Source: a virus
Reading direction: 5' to 3' (one strand)
Virus record (IMG/VR): IMGVR_UViG_3300047666_000274
Coordinates: 1-20,461 of that record
Length of the DNA stretch: 20,461 nt
This document shows, piece after piece, positions 7,552 through 14,306 of this stretch; positions within the stretch are counted from its first letter, which is position 1; each line of letters opens with the position of its first letter. Under the pieces are notes generated by a model, which saw only the letters and a program-made list of their open reading frames with translations, had not been told where the DNA came from and did no database searches. The position numbers and the translations under genes are program-made.

Positions 7552-7793
7552 GACTCTACTGACTTCACTTATGAAACTTCGCTTGACCCCAAGTGAGGGC
7601 ATCTCAACCCTTTGTTTTTATTATATTTATTTATCATTGACTCTACTTACTTTACTGACTTTACTAAAATATAACCCCAGCTAAACACAGCAACCCCAGC
7701 GGTTTACAAACTAGGGGTGGCAGGGGTGCAAGTAAAGTCAACGATAATCTTTGCAGCAATAACAGCAACATAGAAAACAACGATGACTTTACT
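7552..7793. repeat. Cluster of seven 9-bp repeats with AT-rich tract: origin or operator candidate
   Basis: Repeat consensus on the plus strand is GACTYTACT. Copies: 7552-7560 and 7561-7569 (tandem, second is GACTTCACT); 7639-7647, 7648-7656 and 7657-7665 (three in perfect tandem, middle one starts with T); 7731-7739 in the opposite orientation; 7785-7793. Between the first two groups is an AT-rich tract (about 7611-7637, nearly pure A/T). Two copies of AACCCCAGC (7673-7681, 7692-7700) and two of AGGGGTG (7713-7719, 7722-7728) also occur. Directly repeated short sites beside an AT-rich stretch next to a replication helicase gene are typical of iteron origins; a multi-site operator for the adjacent promoter is the alternative. 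No convincing gene lies in 7495-7812. Confidence 0.6.
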
Positions 7794-7812
7794 TGGCTTC
7801 CCTAATAGTATT

Positions 7813-8319
7813 TTAGCGCAGCATCTCGTAGTGTGGACCATCAATAAAGTCAGGTCCAGGATTACGAATGGTGTACGCACGAACAGCCTTTTCAATCGCA
7901 TCAGCGTATTCTTTTGGGCTGCTCAGAGATTTAGGAGCGTACTCGTCAAGCTCTTTGTCCCATACGCCACCCCACCGAAGTTCAAGGTCCATTTCACGAC
8001 TCAGCCAAGCCATGCAACCTGCGATTGGGTAAATGAGAGGCCATTCCCAACGTGGATCCCCAACGTATGGAACTAGATCGACAGCTTCACCAAAACCACT
8101 GGACTGCTTTTGGTGCTTTGACTTACGATTGCGACCATCGAGCTTTGATGCACCTCGTTTGAAAAGTTTCATCTGCATGGAAGCAGTGCGAAGACCTCCA
8201 TTGCTCAAGATCGTGAAATCAACCGGTGTGATCTTGATACATTCTTCGACCATCTCTACCAGCTTTGGGTGAACACCCTTGAGATTCTCTTTTGAACCTT
8301 CTCCAAGAAAATACGTCAT
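7813..8319 (-). CDS. Endolysin, M15-family peptidase (L-alanyl-D-glutamate or D-Ala-type peptidase)
   Basis: Cuts peptide bonds in peptidoglycan to release progeny phage. The 168-residue protein has the zinc-site pattern of the VanY/T5-endolysin group: SKH with His69, GEAVDL with Asp81, and DGPHYE with His163; WGGVW (117-121) is also typical. The His69-Asp81 distance is five residues longer than the common H-x6-D form, and about 40 residues lie between WGGVW and the final His, longer than in T5 endolysin. There is no signal peptide or cell-wall binding domain, so it needs a holin to reach the wall. The start is the ATG at 8317-8319 (GGAG 10 nt upstream), two bases before the upstream stop; an in-frame ATG at 8355 lies inside the upstream gene. 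It is the last gene of the lysis group. Confidence 0.88.
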   Translation of the reverse strand: MTYFLGEGSKENLKGVHPKLVEMVEECIKITPVDFTILSNGGLRTASMQMKLFKRGASKLDGRNRKSKHQKQSSGFGEAVDLVPYVGDPRWEWPLIYPIAGCMAWLSREMDLELRWGGVWDKELDEYAPKSLSSPKEYADAIEKAVRAYTIRNPGPDFIDGPHYEMLR

Positions 8320-8320
8320 G

Positions 8321-8599
8321 TTATCTTTTCTCCATTCTTTCAAGAAGTCTGTCAATGCGCGAGGCCAGATTTCCCAATGCTCCGTGAAGTCGCTCCTCGC
8401 TGAGCGCCATTTTTCGTTCCATCGCTACCAACTGAGCAGCCCCGACATACTCTTGGGCTACTTTCAACTTGAATTCAGACAACGCTTCTGAGTTAGCAAT
8501 AACTTTTCGCCAGATGTTGTATACCATAGTCAATACAAGACCACCTATTGCGACTAGTAGACCCAATAAAGAAATCAATTCTGGGAGAGAAAAATTCAT
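8321..8599 (-). CDS. Small single-TM coiled-coil membrane protein of the lysis cassette
   Basis: The 92-residue protein has one hydrophobic segment (about residues 7-27, ISLLGLLVAIGGLVLTMVY) followed by a basic turn (WRKVI) and a long amphipathic helix with heptads up to a charged end (RIDRLLERMEKR). The start ATG overlaps the o-spanin TGA in an ATGA and has AAGGA 10 nt upstream; the stop is one base before the endolysin start. Being wedged between spanin and endolysin, it is probably a lysis factor: a second holin, an antiholin or a holin regulator. I do not recognise the family, so this is a context-based guess. Confidence 0.75.
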   Translation of the reverse strand: MNFSLPELISLLGLLVAIGGLVLTMVYNIWRKVIANSEALSEFKLKVAQEYVGAAQLVAMERKMALSEERLHGALGNLASRIDRLLERMEKR

Positions 8600-8910
8600 G
8601 TATTAGTTATCCTTGTGTCTCGCTTCACATAGAAGTCGATGAGGGCTTGAAGCTGCAATCCGCAACTGATAAGGTTAGATCGATCGCTTATCCAAAAGGC
8701 CTCTACCTCTGCTTGAGTCAATGATCGAGAAGGTAACAAAACAGGTCGCTCACAAGCAACAGTAAACCCAAGAGGTGGGTCTGCTAGAATTGGTGGTTCA
8801 ACGGAGCCGATTGAGTCTCCACACGCTGTCGTCACTAATAGCACGGCGATCAGCATCAGGGTCTTCGGAACCTTCGAGTAACAACTCTTCAATTTCTGTG
8901 TTTCGTTCAT
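8596..8910 (-). CDS. Outer-membrane spanin lipoprotein (o-spanin, Rz1-like)
   Basis: Joins with the inner-membrane spanin to span the periplasm and fuse or disrupt the outer membrane at lysis. The 104-residue protein begins with a basic segment, a hydrophobic stretch LMLIAVLLVTTAC and a likely lipid-modified Cys30 (position -3 is Thr, slightly off the usual lipobox), then a Pro-rich start of the mature part (EPPILADPPLG). The C-terminal half has the pattern LTQAEVEAFWISDRSNLISCGLQLQ seen in larger o-spanins. Its start ATG (8908-8910) lies inside the i-spanin gene in another reading frame, overlapping 113 bases and then running on: the overlapping Rz/Rz1 layout. An in-frame TTG at 8925 is a weaker alternative start. 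Confidence 0.85.
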   Translation of the reverse strand: MNETQKLKSCYSKVPKTLMLIAVLLVTTACGDSIGSVEPPILADPPLGFTVACERPVLLPSRSLTQAEVEAFWISDRSNLISCGLQLQALIDFYVKRDTRITNT

Positions 8911-9169
8911 CGAGTAATCTCTCAAGTTTCAGTTGTCGCTGCCTCGCTTCTACTAGAGCCTCTTCATTGGCTTCAGATTGACGAGAACGCTCCTCTTGAA
9001 TTGCTGTTTGGTATTTGCGTTCTATTGCTTCGACACCACGGTCGTAACCGTTACCATCAACCCACCACAGAGTCAAGAGGACAACCGACACAGCCAAAAG
9101 ATACGGCAAAAACTTCATCAATGCAACCCCAGCCCGTTTTCCGAGTAGTGAAATTAGAAATGATAACAT
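8798..9169 (-). CDS. Inner-membrane spanin (i-spanin, Rz-like)
   Basis: A 123-residue type II membrane protein: short cytoplasmic N-terminus, one TM segment (about 20-38, LPYLLAVSVVLLTLWWV), then a long periplasmic coiled coil rich in Glu, Gln, Arg and Leu (about 48-97), ending in a basic tail DSVWRLNRLR, as in lambda Rz. It pairs with the lipoprotein encoded in the overlapping frame. The ATG at 9167-9169 has GAGG 8 nt upstream. It is the first gene after the terminator that follows the holin candidate. Lack of a normal signal peptidase site and the nested o-spanin start make the call firm; such a pair is expected only in phages of Gram-negative hosts. Confidence 0.9.
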   Translation of the reverse strand: MLSFLISLLGKRAGVALMKFLPYLLAVSVVLLTLWWVDGNGYDRGVEAIERKYQTAIQEERSRQSEANEEALVEARQRQLKLERLLDERNTEIEELLLEGSEDPDADRRAISDDSVWRLNRLR

Positions 9170-9228
9170 AACTTAGACCTCTGCGGACGTGTTGGTGTAA
9201 AGGCAACGCGCCACAACCCAACCAGCGC

Positions 9229-9272
9229 CACCAAAACACCGCCCGTTGCGGGCTTGTTTACCTGTTTTGGTG
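9229..9272. terminator. Nested hairpin, likely bidirectional intrinsic terminator
   Basis: A GC-rich hairpin GCCCG-TTG-CGGGC (9241-9253) is enclosed by a perfect 10-bp inverted repeat CACCAAAACA (9229-9238) / TGTTTTGGTG (9263-9272). On the minus strand the inner hairpin is preceded by AAACAA and followed by GGTGTTTTGG; on the plus strand it is followed by TTGTTTA. The right arm directly abuts the stop of the holin-candidate gene. Its place suggests an end, perhaps partial, to the transcript covering fibre and holin, with the spanin gene starting 60 bases later. Confidence 0.65.
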
Positions 9273-9560
9273 TTATGCCCCACCATTACCATCAGGCCCC
9301 TCTACGGTGTCTTCTACCACTCCACACTTAGTGTCGTTTATTTGGGTTACAGTAGAAGACGTGAAATAGCTTACGATAATAGTCGTACACATACCGAACA
9401 ATGAGCCCAAGAGGAAAGATAGTTTCTCGACACGTTCTGCTGCTGCGTCTTGGGTTGTGCCATAGATCAGCATCCATCCTCCAACGACAAGCATGAACCA
9501 GAAAGAAATCCATGCCATGCGTCGGCGATTATTGAAACGTATGTCAGATTTGATTGCCAC
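9273..9560 (-). CDS. Two-TM membrane protein, holin candidate
   Basis: A 95-residue protein with a basic N-terminus (RFNNRRRMAW), one TM segment at about 16-33 (ISFWFMLVVGGWMLIYG), a short amphipathic link (TTQDAAAERVEKLS), a second TM at about 49-67 (LLGSLFGMCTTIIVSYF) and a hydrophilic acidic tail. Size, two TM segments and position before spanins and an M15 endolysin fit a class II holin, which forms membrane lesions that time lysis. The GTG start (9558-9560) has GGGA 7 nt upstream and follows the previous stop by two bases. Holins share little sequence, so the call is from layout and context. Confidence 0.7.
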   Translation of the reverse strand: MAIKSDIRFNNRRRMAWISFWFMLVVGGWMLIYGTTQDAAAERVEKLSFLLGSLFGMCTTIIVSYFTSSTVTQINDTKCGVVEDTVEGPDGNGGA

Positions 9561-9562
9561 TT

Positions 9563-9922
9563 TTAATTCCCAAGGGTAAAAGACACACCGAACACTGCGC
9601 CAATGTTCAGATCACCAGCGTTATTGGTCTCAAACGCTGGTGCGACGAACAAATCCACACCGTCGCGTATTTCGTAACCAGCGCGGGCATATGGGGACAC
9701 TGTGATTGACTTGTAACCAGTCACACCGCCAACTTCCAGAAACGCGCGTTCGTACTCGAAGCGATACCCACCGTAAGCGGAGAACGTGCTTTCACTGTTG
9801 AGGTAAGCTCCAGCCACAAAACCGCTGTCGTGCTGCAACTGAAGGTGCGGATGGACAGAGTTATAATTTCCGTCCATTGCTAGGTGCTGGCTGAACGCCA
9901 GTGCTAAAACTACGTCAATCAA
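9563..9922 (-). CDS. Putative beta-barrel/outer-membrane-like protein next to the fibre gene
   Basis: The 119-residue product begins with a short hydrophobic stretch (VVLALAFSQHLA) that could be a poor signal peptide, then alternates polar and hydrophobic residues in strands ending on aromatics: FVAGAYLNS, FSAYGGYRFEYERAFLEVGG, SPYARAGYEI, LFVAPAFET, NIGAVFGVSFTLG. Eight or so strands would make a small barrel, and the end in Phe-Thr-Leu is barrel-like. A host-surface role such as blocking a second infection, or a fibre-end domain, is possible. The start is a TTG overlapping the fibre TGA (TTGA), with GGGA 7 nt upstream; the first ATG would be residue 16. The frame can also be entered by a -1 slip at A AAA AAT at the fibre end. 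Confidence 0.6.
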   Translation of the reverse strand: MIDVVLALAFSQHLAMDGNYNSVHPHLQLQHDSGFVAGAYLNSESTFSAYGGYRFEYERAFLEVGGVTGYKSITVSPYARAGYEIRDGVDLFVAPAFETNNAGDLNIGAVFGVSFTLGN

Positions 9923-10854
9923 TTTTTTGTCCCATACAGGTGGAAATTGCCACTAACGATTGTGCCAGTGTCCGTAAATATCTTGACAGAATTATACGTT
10001 CCAGACAGGGCAAGTCTTGCTGAAAAATCTGTCTTCATCATGTGTATTGTCCCAGACACTCTGGGGTTATACGCAAAACTACCCCACATAAATCCTTGCC
10101 CGTCAGGTGCTAGGTTAATTCGCCCTCCATTCAGTCTGCCAAGAGTTAACGCACCATAAATAGGGAGTGGTATCAATTTTATGTGGTCCGCACTGTTTGA
10201 ATTGATTTTTGAAGTAGTACCATCACTTCTTAGACCAGTGGTTGCATAAGAATAATCCGTTGTTGAATCGTACCAAATGCTGCCCGAATTTGAGGAAAGC
10301 CTTATTTGAACTGTAGCTTCCGCTGAAGTTCTAAGATTTGATATGGATATCCATAGCTCATCATAACCACTTGTGGGGTTGTCCAAGAAGATCACTTCAC
10401 CCCCTGTAAGCGTTCCAGCGGCTATAACATGGGACGTATTCGCTATGACAGCAGCAATCTTTGCAGGGCTGACTAGCCCCTCTACAGTGCTAGTCCCCGT
10501 CTTCCATACAGATTCGGCCTGTGTTGTTACGTTAATATCTGCCAAGACCTGCGCGGGTGTGCGGAATTCAAACGCATTTTCACCTGCATTCACACGCATG
10601 TAGCTTAGAGCGTTTCCGGTTTTATCAACATTGATAGAAGCAGCAGATGCCTCTGCTTCATCAGCAGATGTGGCGGCAGCTATCCTGTCAGTCCCAGTGG
10701 TAGTTTCTTGTTTTAGTAAAGTCTTTAAAACTACACCTTCTCTGGTAGTGAAAGTTCCATTTCCATTCAGATCTACAGCGCCGTTGACAGCTAATGCAAG
10801 GTCATCAAGATCCCTTTTTCCATTATCGATGTCTGCTTGAGTGATTGAGGACAT
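9919..10854 (-). CDS. Tail fibre or tip appendage protein
   Basis: A 311-residue protein with a helical N-terminal 50 residues that would attach to the tail, a repetitive Ala/Thr/Ser middle (ATSADEAEASAASINVDKTGNALSYMRVN) typical of phage fibre linkers, then TPAQVLADINVTTQAESVWKTGTSTVEGLVSPAKIAAVI, a widespread fibre spacer motif, and a beta-rich C-terminal half with many Ser, Thr, Gly and Tyr, probably the receptor-contacting part. It lies directly after the J-like tip gene, where side fibres are often found. CGGAG is 5 nt before the ATG at 10852-10854, and a promoter-like element lies just upstream, partly over the J gene stop. The last sense codons are ACA AAA AAT before TGA, a slippery site. 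Host range role is inferred. Confidence 0.75.
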   Translation of the reverse strand: MSSITQADIDNGKRDLDDLALAVNGAVDLNGNGTFTTREGVVLKTLLKQETTTGTDRIAAATSADEAEASAASINVDKTGNALSYMRVNAGENAFEFRTPAQVLADINVTTQAESVWKTGTSTVEGLVSPAKIAAVIANTSHVIAAGTLTGGEVIFLDNPTSGYDELWISISNLRTSAEATVQIRLSSNSGSIWYDSTTDYSYATTGLRSDGTTSKINSNSADHIKLIPLPIYGALTLGRLNGGRINLAPDGQGFMWGSFAYNPRVSGTIHMMKTDFSARLALSGTYNSVKIFTDTGTIVSGNFHLYGTKN

Positions 10855-10876
10855 GATAGCTCCGGTTGTTTTTGTT

Positions 10877-10908
10877 ACACTACATTAAGAATAGCTTCTA
10901 GACAACAT
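10877..10908 (-). promoter_or_regulatory. Promoter-like element E3 upstream of the fibre gene
   Basis: Minus-strand ATGTTGTC with TAGTGT 17 bases after TTGTCT. It shares the ATGTTGTC core and spacing with the elements at 7516-7548 and 5651-5683, but not the rest of the spacer. It begins at the J-like gene stop codon and would start a transcript near 10870, giving a leader of about 16 bases that holds the CGGAG ribosome site. Confidence 0.4.
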
Positions 10909-13466
10909 TAAACGGCAAACATTTTATCGTTCTCATAATATCGATCATCGTCGTTTATTAAGTCTAATCCATAAACAAAACCATCTTTAGCTGTTTTCTT
11001 ACCAACGATCATTCTAGTAGAAGTTCTTGACAACGGTACTGAAACTAAAGAGAAAGTAGATTTTGCGTAAGAACCGTCTGTTGTATTTATTGGGTACGCC
11101 AAAGGTTCTGAAAGAGTAATAGAAGTAGGTCTTACAGAAGACACTCCAACAGATTGCACAATTCCGTTGTAGAATTGAATCTGACAAGTGTAAGTTACTC
11201 CTACTGGAATTTCTCTGTTTGGGATAACAGAAAGAGTTAGGTTATCTTGTGCCTTAATTTCTCCCGTTATGACATCAGGTCTTGTGTTGTCAGCTACAAT
11301 AACAACATCCTTAACCGAGATCAAAGCAGCCTCCTGTAAAGCATCAAAAGAAACTGATAAGTTCTGATATTGCATTTTATTCCAGGCTCTCCACGCATGG
11401 AGTTCAGCGTGTTGAGAACTTCGAAGCCCAAGAAGAGGAACGGTCTTAGGTCTAGCTAACCCAGCGGAAGGAAGTTCTTTGAAGAAAGGTTCTCCGTTAA
11501 CATCTCTCCATTCTACTTTCACTCCATCATAATCATTGTTTATTCCGAATCGAACAGTTCTTTTTTCCGTGTTTGGTCTTTTGTTTCTGTGGTTAAACAG
11601 AAGAACTGGAATATCATCTGGAATATCTGCTCTGAACATCAACTGACTACCTCTTCGGTAGGCTTTTATGAAACAAGTTTCACACACTGAAGATATCATC
11701 TCTTCAAGAGAAACATTGACGTCATCAAATGTAGCTCCGTAAATCAATGGAATATCAGTTTCAAAATGGGCTTCTACGTCTGTGCAAGCTTGATCAAGAC
11801 TCTCGAAATCAAAACTGGATAGGTCTTGATTTCCAATAACCGGATCTTCAAATATACTAGGCACAATTTCTCTTGGAGAAGAACTAGCTGCTAAAGACCC
11901 AGCAACACCAGCAGAGTTCCGAGAAGGAACTTTTCTGGTGCATAGCATATTCAATTTTCTTTGTTTAAGCGATTGAGCTCCAGCCGTAGCTAGAGTTCTA
12001 GCAATTATATTAGTCACATCTCCATAATCATGGGCGGGATGATCTTTAACTCCAAAACAAGAACCCCACCTAATTTCATCTACCACAGTTCCATCAAATC
12101 CTACATCTGAATCAGAAGTTCTTCTAGCTCTTACATTGTAGTATTTATCTCCTGGAAGACTTCCTATATCTAGAGTTACAGCTCTTTGTGATGTTAACTG
12201 GTTACTTCCTACTATTGTTACTGCATGAACTGCTGGAGTTCCGATATTTGTACCAGAAGAGTCACTCTCTGTTATTTCAACTTCTAAATTTATTGAAGTA
12301 GAAGTTTGCAAAGAACCATCATCTTTATATAATCCTTGAGGAGCAACGAAGTTACAAACAATACTTGTGGGAGTAATGTATCGACCCAAAAATAAAGGAC
12401 CTTCCCATCCTTCAGCAACGATGCCTGTTATAGTTCCACTAGAAACTTCACTTTCGTCTGTTGTGGCGTCTCCTAAATCATTCCAATCAGAATTAACTGA
12501 TCCAGGATCTACAAGAGAAATTACAGAACTTGAAGAAGATAGAATTTCGTAAGTCCCAGATAAATTTAAGGTAACTTCACCAGAACTGGTGGTCGTAACT
12601 ACAGAGCTCGCAGATAATTGAATAGTATCACCAGAAGAAAAATAGTCTTGAAATTCAATAGTTTCACCAGAAACTCCAGACTCTCTGATTCCATCTGGCC
12701 ACTCAAAAATCAATCTGTTATTACCAACGAAAGTATTTAAGTTCGGGGCTTTTAGCTCTTGACCATTAACCTCATTCATTTTGTGTGCTGTGAAAACACC
12801 ATAAGTTATGTCAGTACCCACGGAGAGAACAGGAGAATCTGAGTTTGATATTTTTGTACTCGCACTCGTTCCTGGACCGTAGACTTGAATGCTACTTCCC
12901 GATATGTTAGCTAACTCTGTTGATCCATCTCTGACATCAGTTATATCGTATTCTCCACGACCTAATACGAGATGAGATATTTCAACTTCTTTATGATTTT
13001 CATACCTAGTGAGAGTTGGACCGACCAGATCTGGAATAACTCTCACTTGTCCATAGCAATCGTTAATTCTAGCCAGAGGTCTTGGACCATTACTCCTTGA
13101 AACTAAACTATTGGTTGAAGAACCCGGACGAGAGTTTCTACGATTGACTGTTGGTATTGAGGGTATCAAAAGAACTACTGCAACAGCGACAGCAACAACT
13201 ACGGCAATTAGAATAAAAACAGGATTGCCAGGAAAGTTTACGAATATGACTCTAGAGTCTTCAGGCAGTGAATCAAGAACTTGTACCCCTTCTTTATTCC
13301 TTGGGGTTATATCTGTATGATTACTAACTTGACCCAGAAACAGACGAGCTCCATCAGGCATTCTATCATACCTTTTAGACAACTCTTCACCGATGCTTTC
13401 GCAGTTGACTATTTCCCAATCTGAGACTTGTAGGGGATTGTCACTGATCAATAGTTGAGGCATCAT
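10908..13466 (-). CDS. J-like central tail hub/tip protein
   Basis: The large protein at the tail end that contacts the host, related to lambda gpJ. The 852-residue product opens with a small domain (1-78), a strongly hydrophobic stretch at about 81-103 (VFILIAVVVAVAVAVVLLIPSIP) as in many siphovirus tip proteins, then a Ser/Arg-rich link, DCYGQVRVIPDLVGPTLTRY and VLGRGEYDITDVRDGSTEL, motifs typical of gpJ-type hubs. Long beta-rich and Ser/Thr-rich parts follow. The segment around 545-650 (CTDVEAHFETDIPLIYGAT, CETCFIKAYRRGSQLMFRAD) resembles the hub domain. The start is ATG at 13466 or 13463, inside the end of the NlpC/P60 gene; the ribosome site is weak (GGA), so coupling is likely. The gene is noticeably AT-rich at third codon positions. 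Confidence 0.85.
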   Translation of the reverse strand: MMPQLLISDNPLQVSDWEIVNCESIGEELSKRYDRMPDGARLFLGQVSNHTDITPRNKEGVQVLDSLPEDSRVIFVNFPGNPVFILIAVVVAVAVAVVLLIPSIPTVNRRNSRPGSSTNSLVSRSNGPRPLARINDCYGQVRVIPDLVGPTLTRYENHKEVEISHLVLGRGEYDITDVRDGSTELANISGSSIQVYGPGTSASTKISNSDSPVLSVGTDITYGVFTAHKMNEVNGQELKAPNLNTFVGNNRLIFEWPDGIRESGVSGETIEFQDYFSSGDTIQLSASSVVTTTSSGEVTLNLSGTYEILSSSSSVISLVDPGSVNSDWNDLGDATTDESEVSSGTITGIVAEGWEGPLFLGRYITPTSIVCNFVAPQGLYKDDGSLQTSTSINLEVEITESDSSGTNIGTPAVHAVTIVGSNQLTSQRAVTLDIGSLPGDKYYNVRARRTSDSDVGFDGTVVDEIRWGSCFGVKDHPAHDYGDVTNIIARTLATAGAQSLKQRKLNMLCTRKVPSRNSAGVAGSLAASSSPREIVPSIFEDPVIGNQDLSSFDFESLDQACTDVEAHFETDIPLIYGATFDDVNVSLEEMISSVCETCFIKAYRRGSQLMFRADIPDDIPVLLFNHRNKRPNTEKRTVRFGINNDYDGVKVEWRDVNGEPFFKELPSAGLARPKTVPLLGLRSSQHAELHAWRAWNKMQYQNLSVSFDALQEAALISVKDVVIVADNTRPDVITGEIKAQDNLTLSVIPNREIPVGVTYTCQIQFYNGIVQSVGVSSVRPTSITLSEPLAYPINTTDGSYAKSTFSLVSVPLSRTSTRMIVGKKTAKDGFVYGLDLINDDDRYYENDKMFAV

Positions 13467-13809
13467 AAAATTCCATTTTATTATAAAACATTGAGACTGT
13501 TGATTTCTCTTGGGCAGTAGGTCCGTTTTCGTCTAAGTGAAGAATTTTTCCTTTGCAGAACACGCCAACATGAGGATTTCTCTTAGCGTTAAAAAGAAAA
13601 ACTATACATGGATCCTTTGGTTTTTCTAGAAGAATTAATCTTTTTCTCTGATTTTTCCAAAATCTCATCTGCTTAGAGAGACCTTCTGGAAAGTCAGCTT
13701 GTAAAGACAAATCAATACCAGTCAGCTCTTTCCAAGCTAGCACCACGAAATCCCAACAAGTGTGACTTCCTTTCTGATATTCCTGCCAGTATAGAAAATC
13801 TAAACTCAC
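13441..13809 (-). CDS. NlpC/P60-type cysteine peptidase, tail assembly
   Basis: A 122-residue single-domain peptidase, the counterpart of the C-terminal part of lambda gpK, thought to open peptidoglycan during DNA entry or to act in tip assembly. The catalytic Cys18 lies in HTCWDFVVLAW at the start of a helix, His80 in NPHVGVF, and HLDENG (91-96) supplies the third polar position. The protein lacks the extra JAB/MPN domain of gpK. The GTG start overlaps the upstream TGA (GTGA) with AGAGG 6 nt upstream. It is flanked by a minor tail protein and the J-like hub, the same order as L-K-J in lambda, which supports the call. The J gene begins 26 bases inside its end. Confidence 0.82.
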   Translation of the reverse strand: MSLDFLYWQEYQKGSHTCWDFVVLAWKELTGIDLSLQADFPEGLSKQMRFWKNQRKRLILLEKPKDPCIVFLFNAKRNPHVGVFCKGKILHLDENGPTAQEKSTVSMFYNKMEFYDASTIDQ

Positions 13810-14306
13810 AAATAACCTCTCAGTCCAGGAAAATTGGTATAATCGAATATTATACCAGTAGACAAATTGTTAAAACTGCGTGCAGAGGCATCGAAGCTAG
13901 AACCTTTCTTGTTGAAACTAAACTTAGAAACTTCTAATTCAATTGGACCAAAAAGAGGAACAGCTAGATTATCTGATCTGTAAGTTCTGTATATTACTTT
14001 TGGCTTTTCTCCCCATGTACCAGCCGCACTGACTGCGTCTAGCTCTAATGGAATTATTTCACCTAAGTCTCCAAGAGAAATGTTTATTGATTGATCTAAA
14101 GTTCCAGAACTTCCAAGAGGAGTTATCTTCGCTGGGTAATATTCAAACACTTTGGAGACACTGTTTTCATCAATCACAGTTATTCCACCTATCGAATTTC
14201 TTACGAAACGATAAGTTTCAGTGAAAGAAGAATGACTTAGCTCAAAAGTCTCGAGCTGCACCACAGAACTTGCTGAAGATAAAAAGAATTCAGAGTAATC
14301 AGACAC
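13806..14306 (-). CDS. Minor tail protein, DUF1833-like
   Basis: A 166-residue, beta-rich protein with no TM segment or catalytic motif. It starts YSEFFLSSASSVVQLETFELSHSSF and ends FNNLSTGIIFDYTNFPGLRGYL. Its length, position just before NlpC/P60 and J, and N-terminal pattern fit the DUF1833 family of phage minor tail proteins. I am giving this from memory of the family, so the name is tentative. The GTG start (14304-14306) overlaps the previous gene by 8 bases and has a near-perfect AAGGAGG ribosome site 5 nt upstream, so it is probably well translated. A structural role at the tail tip, as lambda gpL, is likely. Confidence 0.65.
   Translation of the reverse strand: MSDYSEFFLSSASSVVQLETFELSHSSFTETYRFVRNSIGGITVIDENSVSKVFEYYPAKITPLGSSGTLDQSINISLGDLGEIIPLELDAVSAAGTWGEKPKVIYRTYRSDNLAVPLFGPIELEVSKFSFNKKGSSFDASARSFNNLSTGIIFDYTNFPGLRGYL

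Noticed and set aside
7664-7771. 35-codon hydrophobic minus-strand ORF (M followed by five Leu) in the repeat region
   Set aside because: No ribosome site, its sequence is dictated by the repeats, and it has no clear relation to neighbours.
7501-7812. tRNA or CRISPR array in the long gap
   Set aside because: The repeats are 9 bp and mostly adjacent, without uniform spacers, and no cloverleaf could be drawn.
10715-10723. Isolated copy of the 9-bp repeat AGTAAAGTC inside the fibre gene
   Set aside because: Single copy within coding sequence with no neighbours; a chance match is likely.
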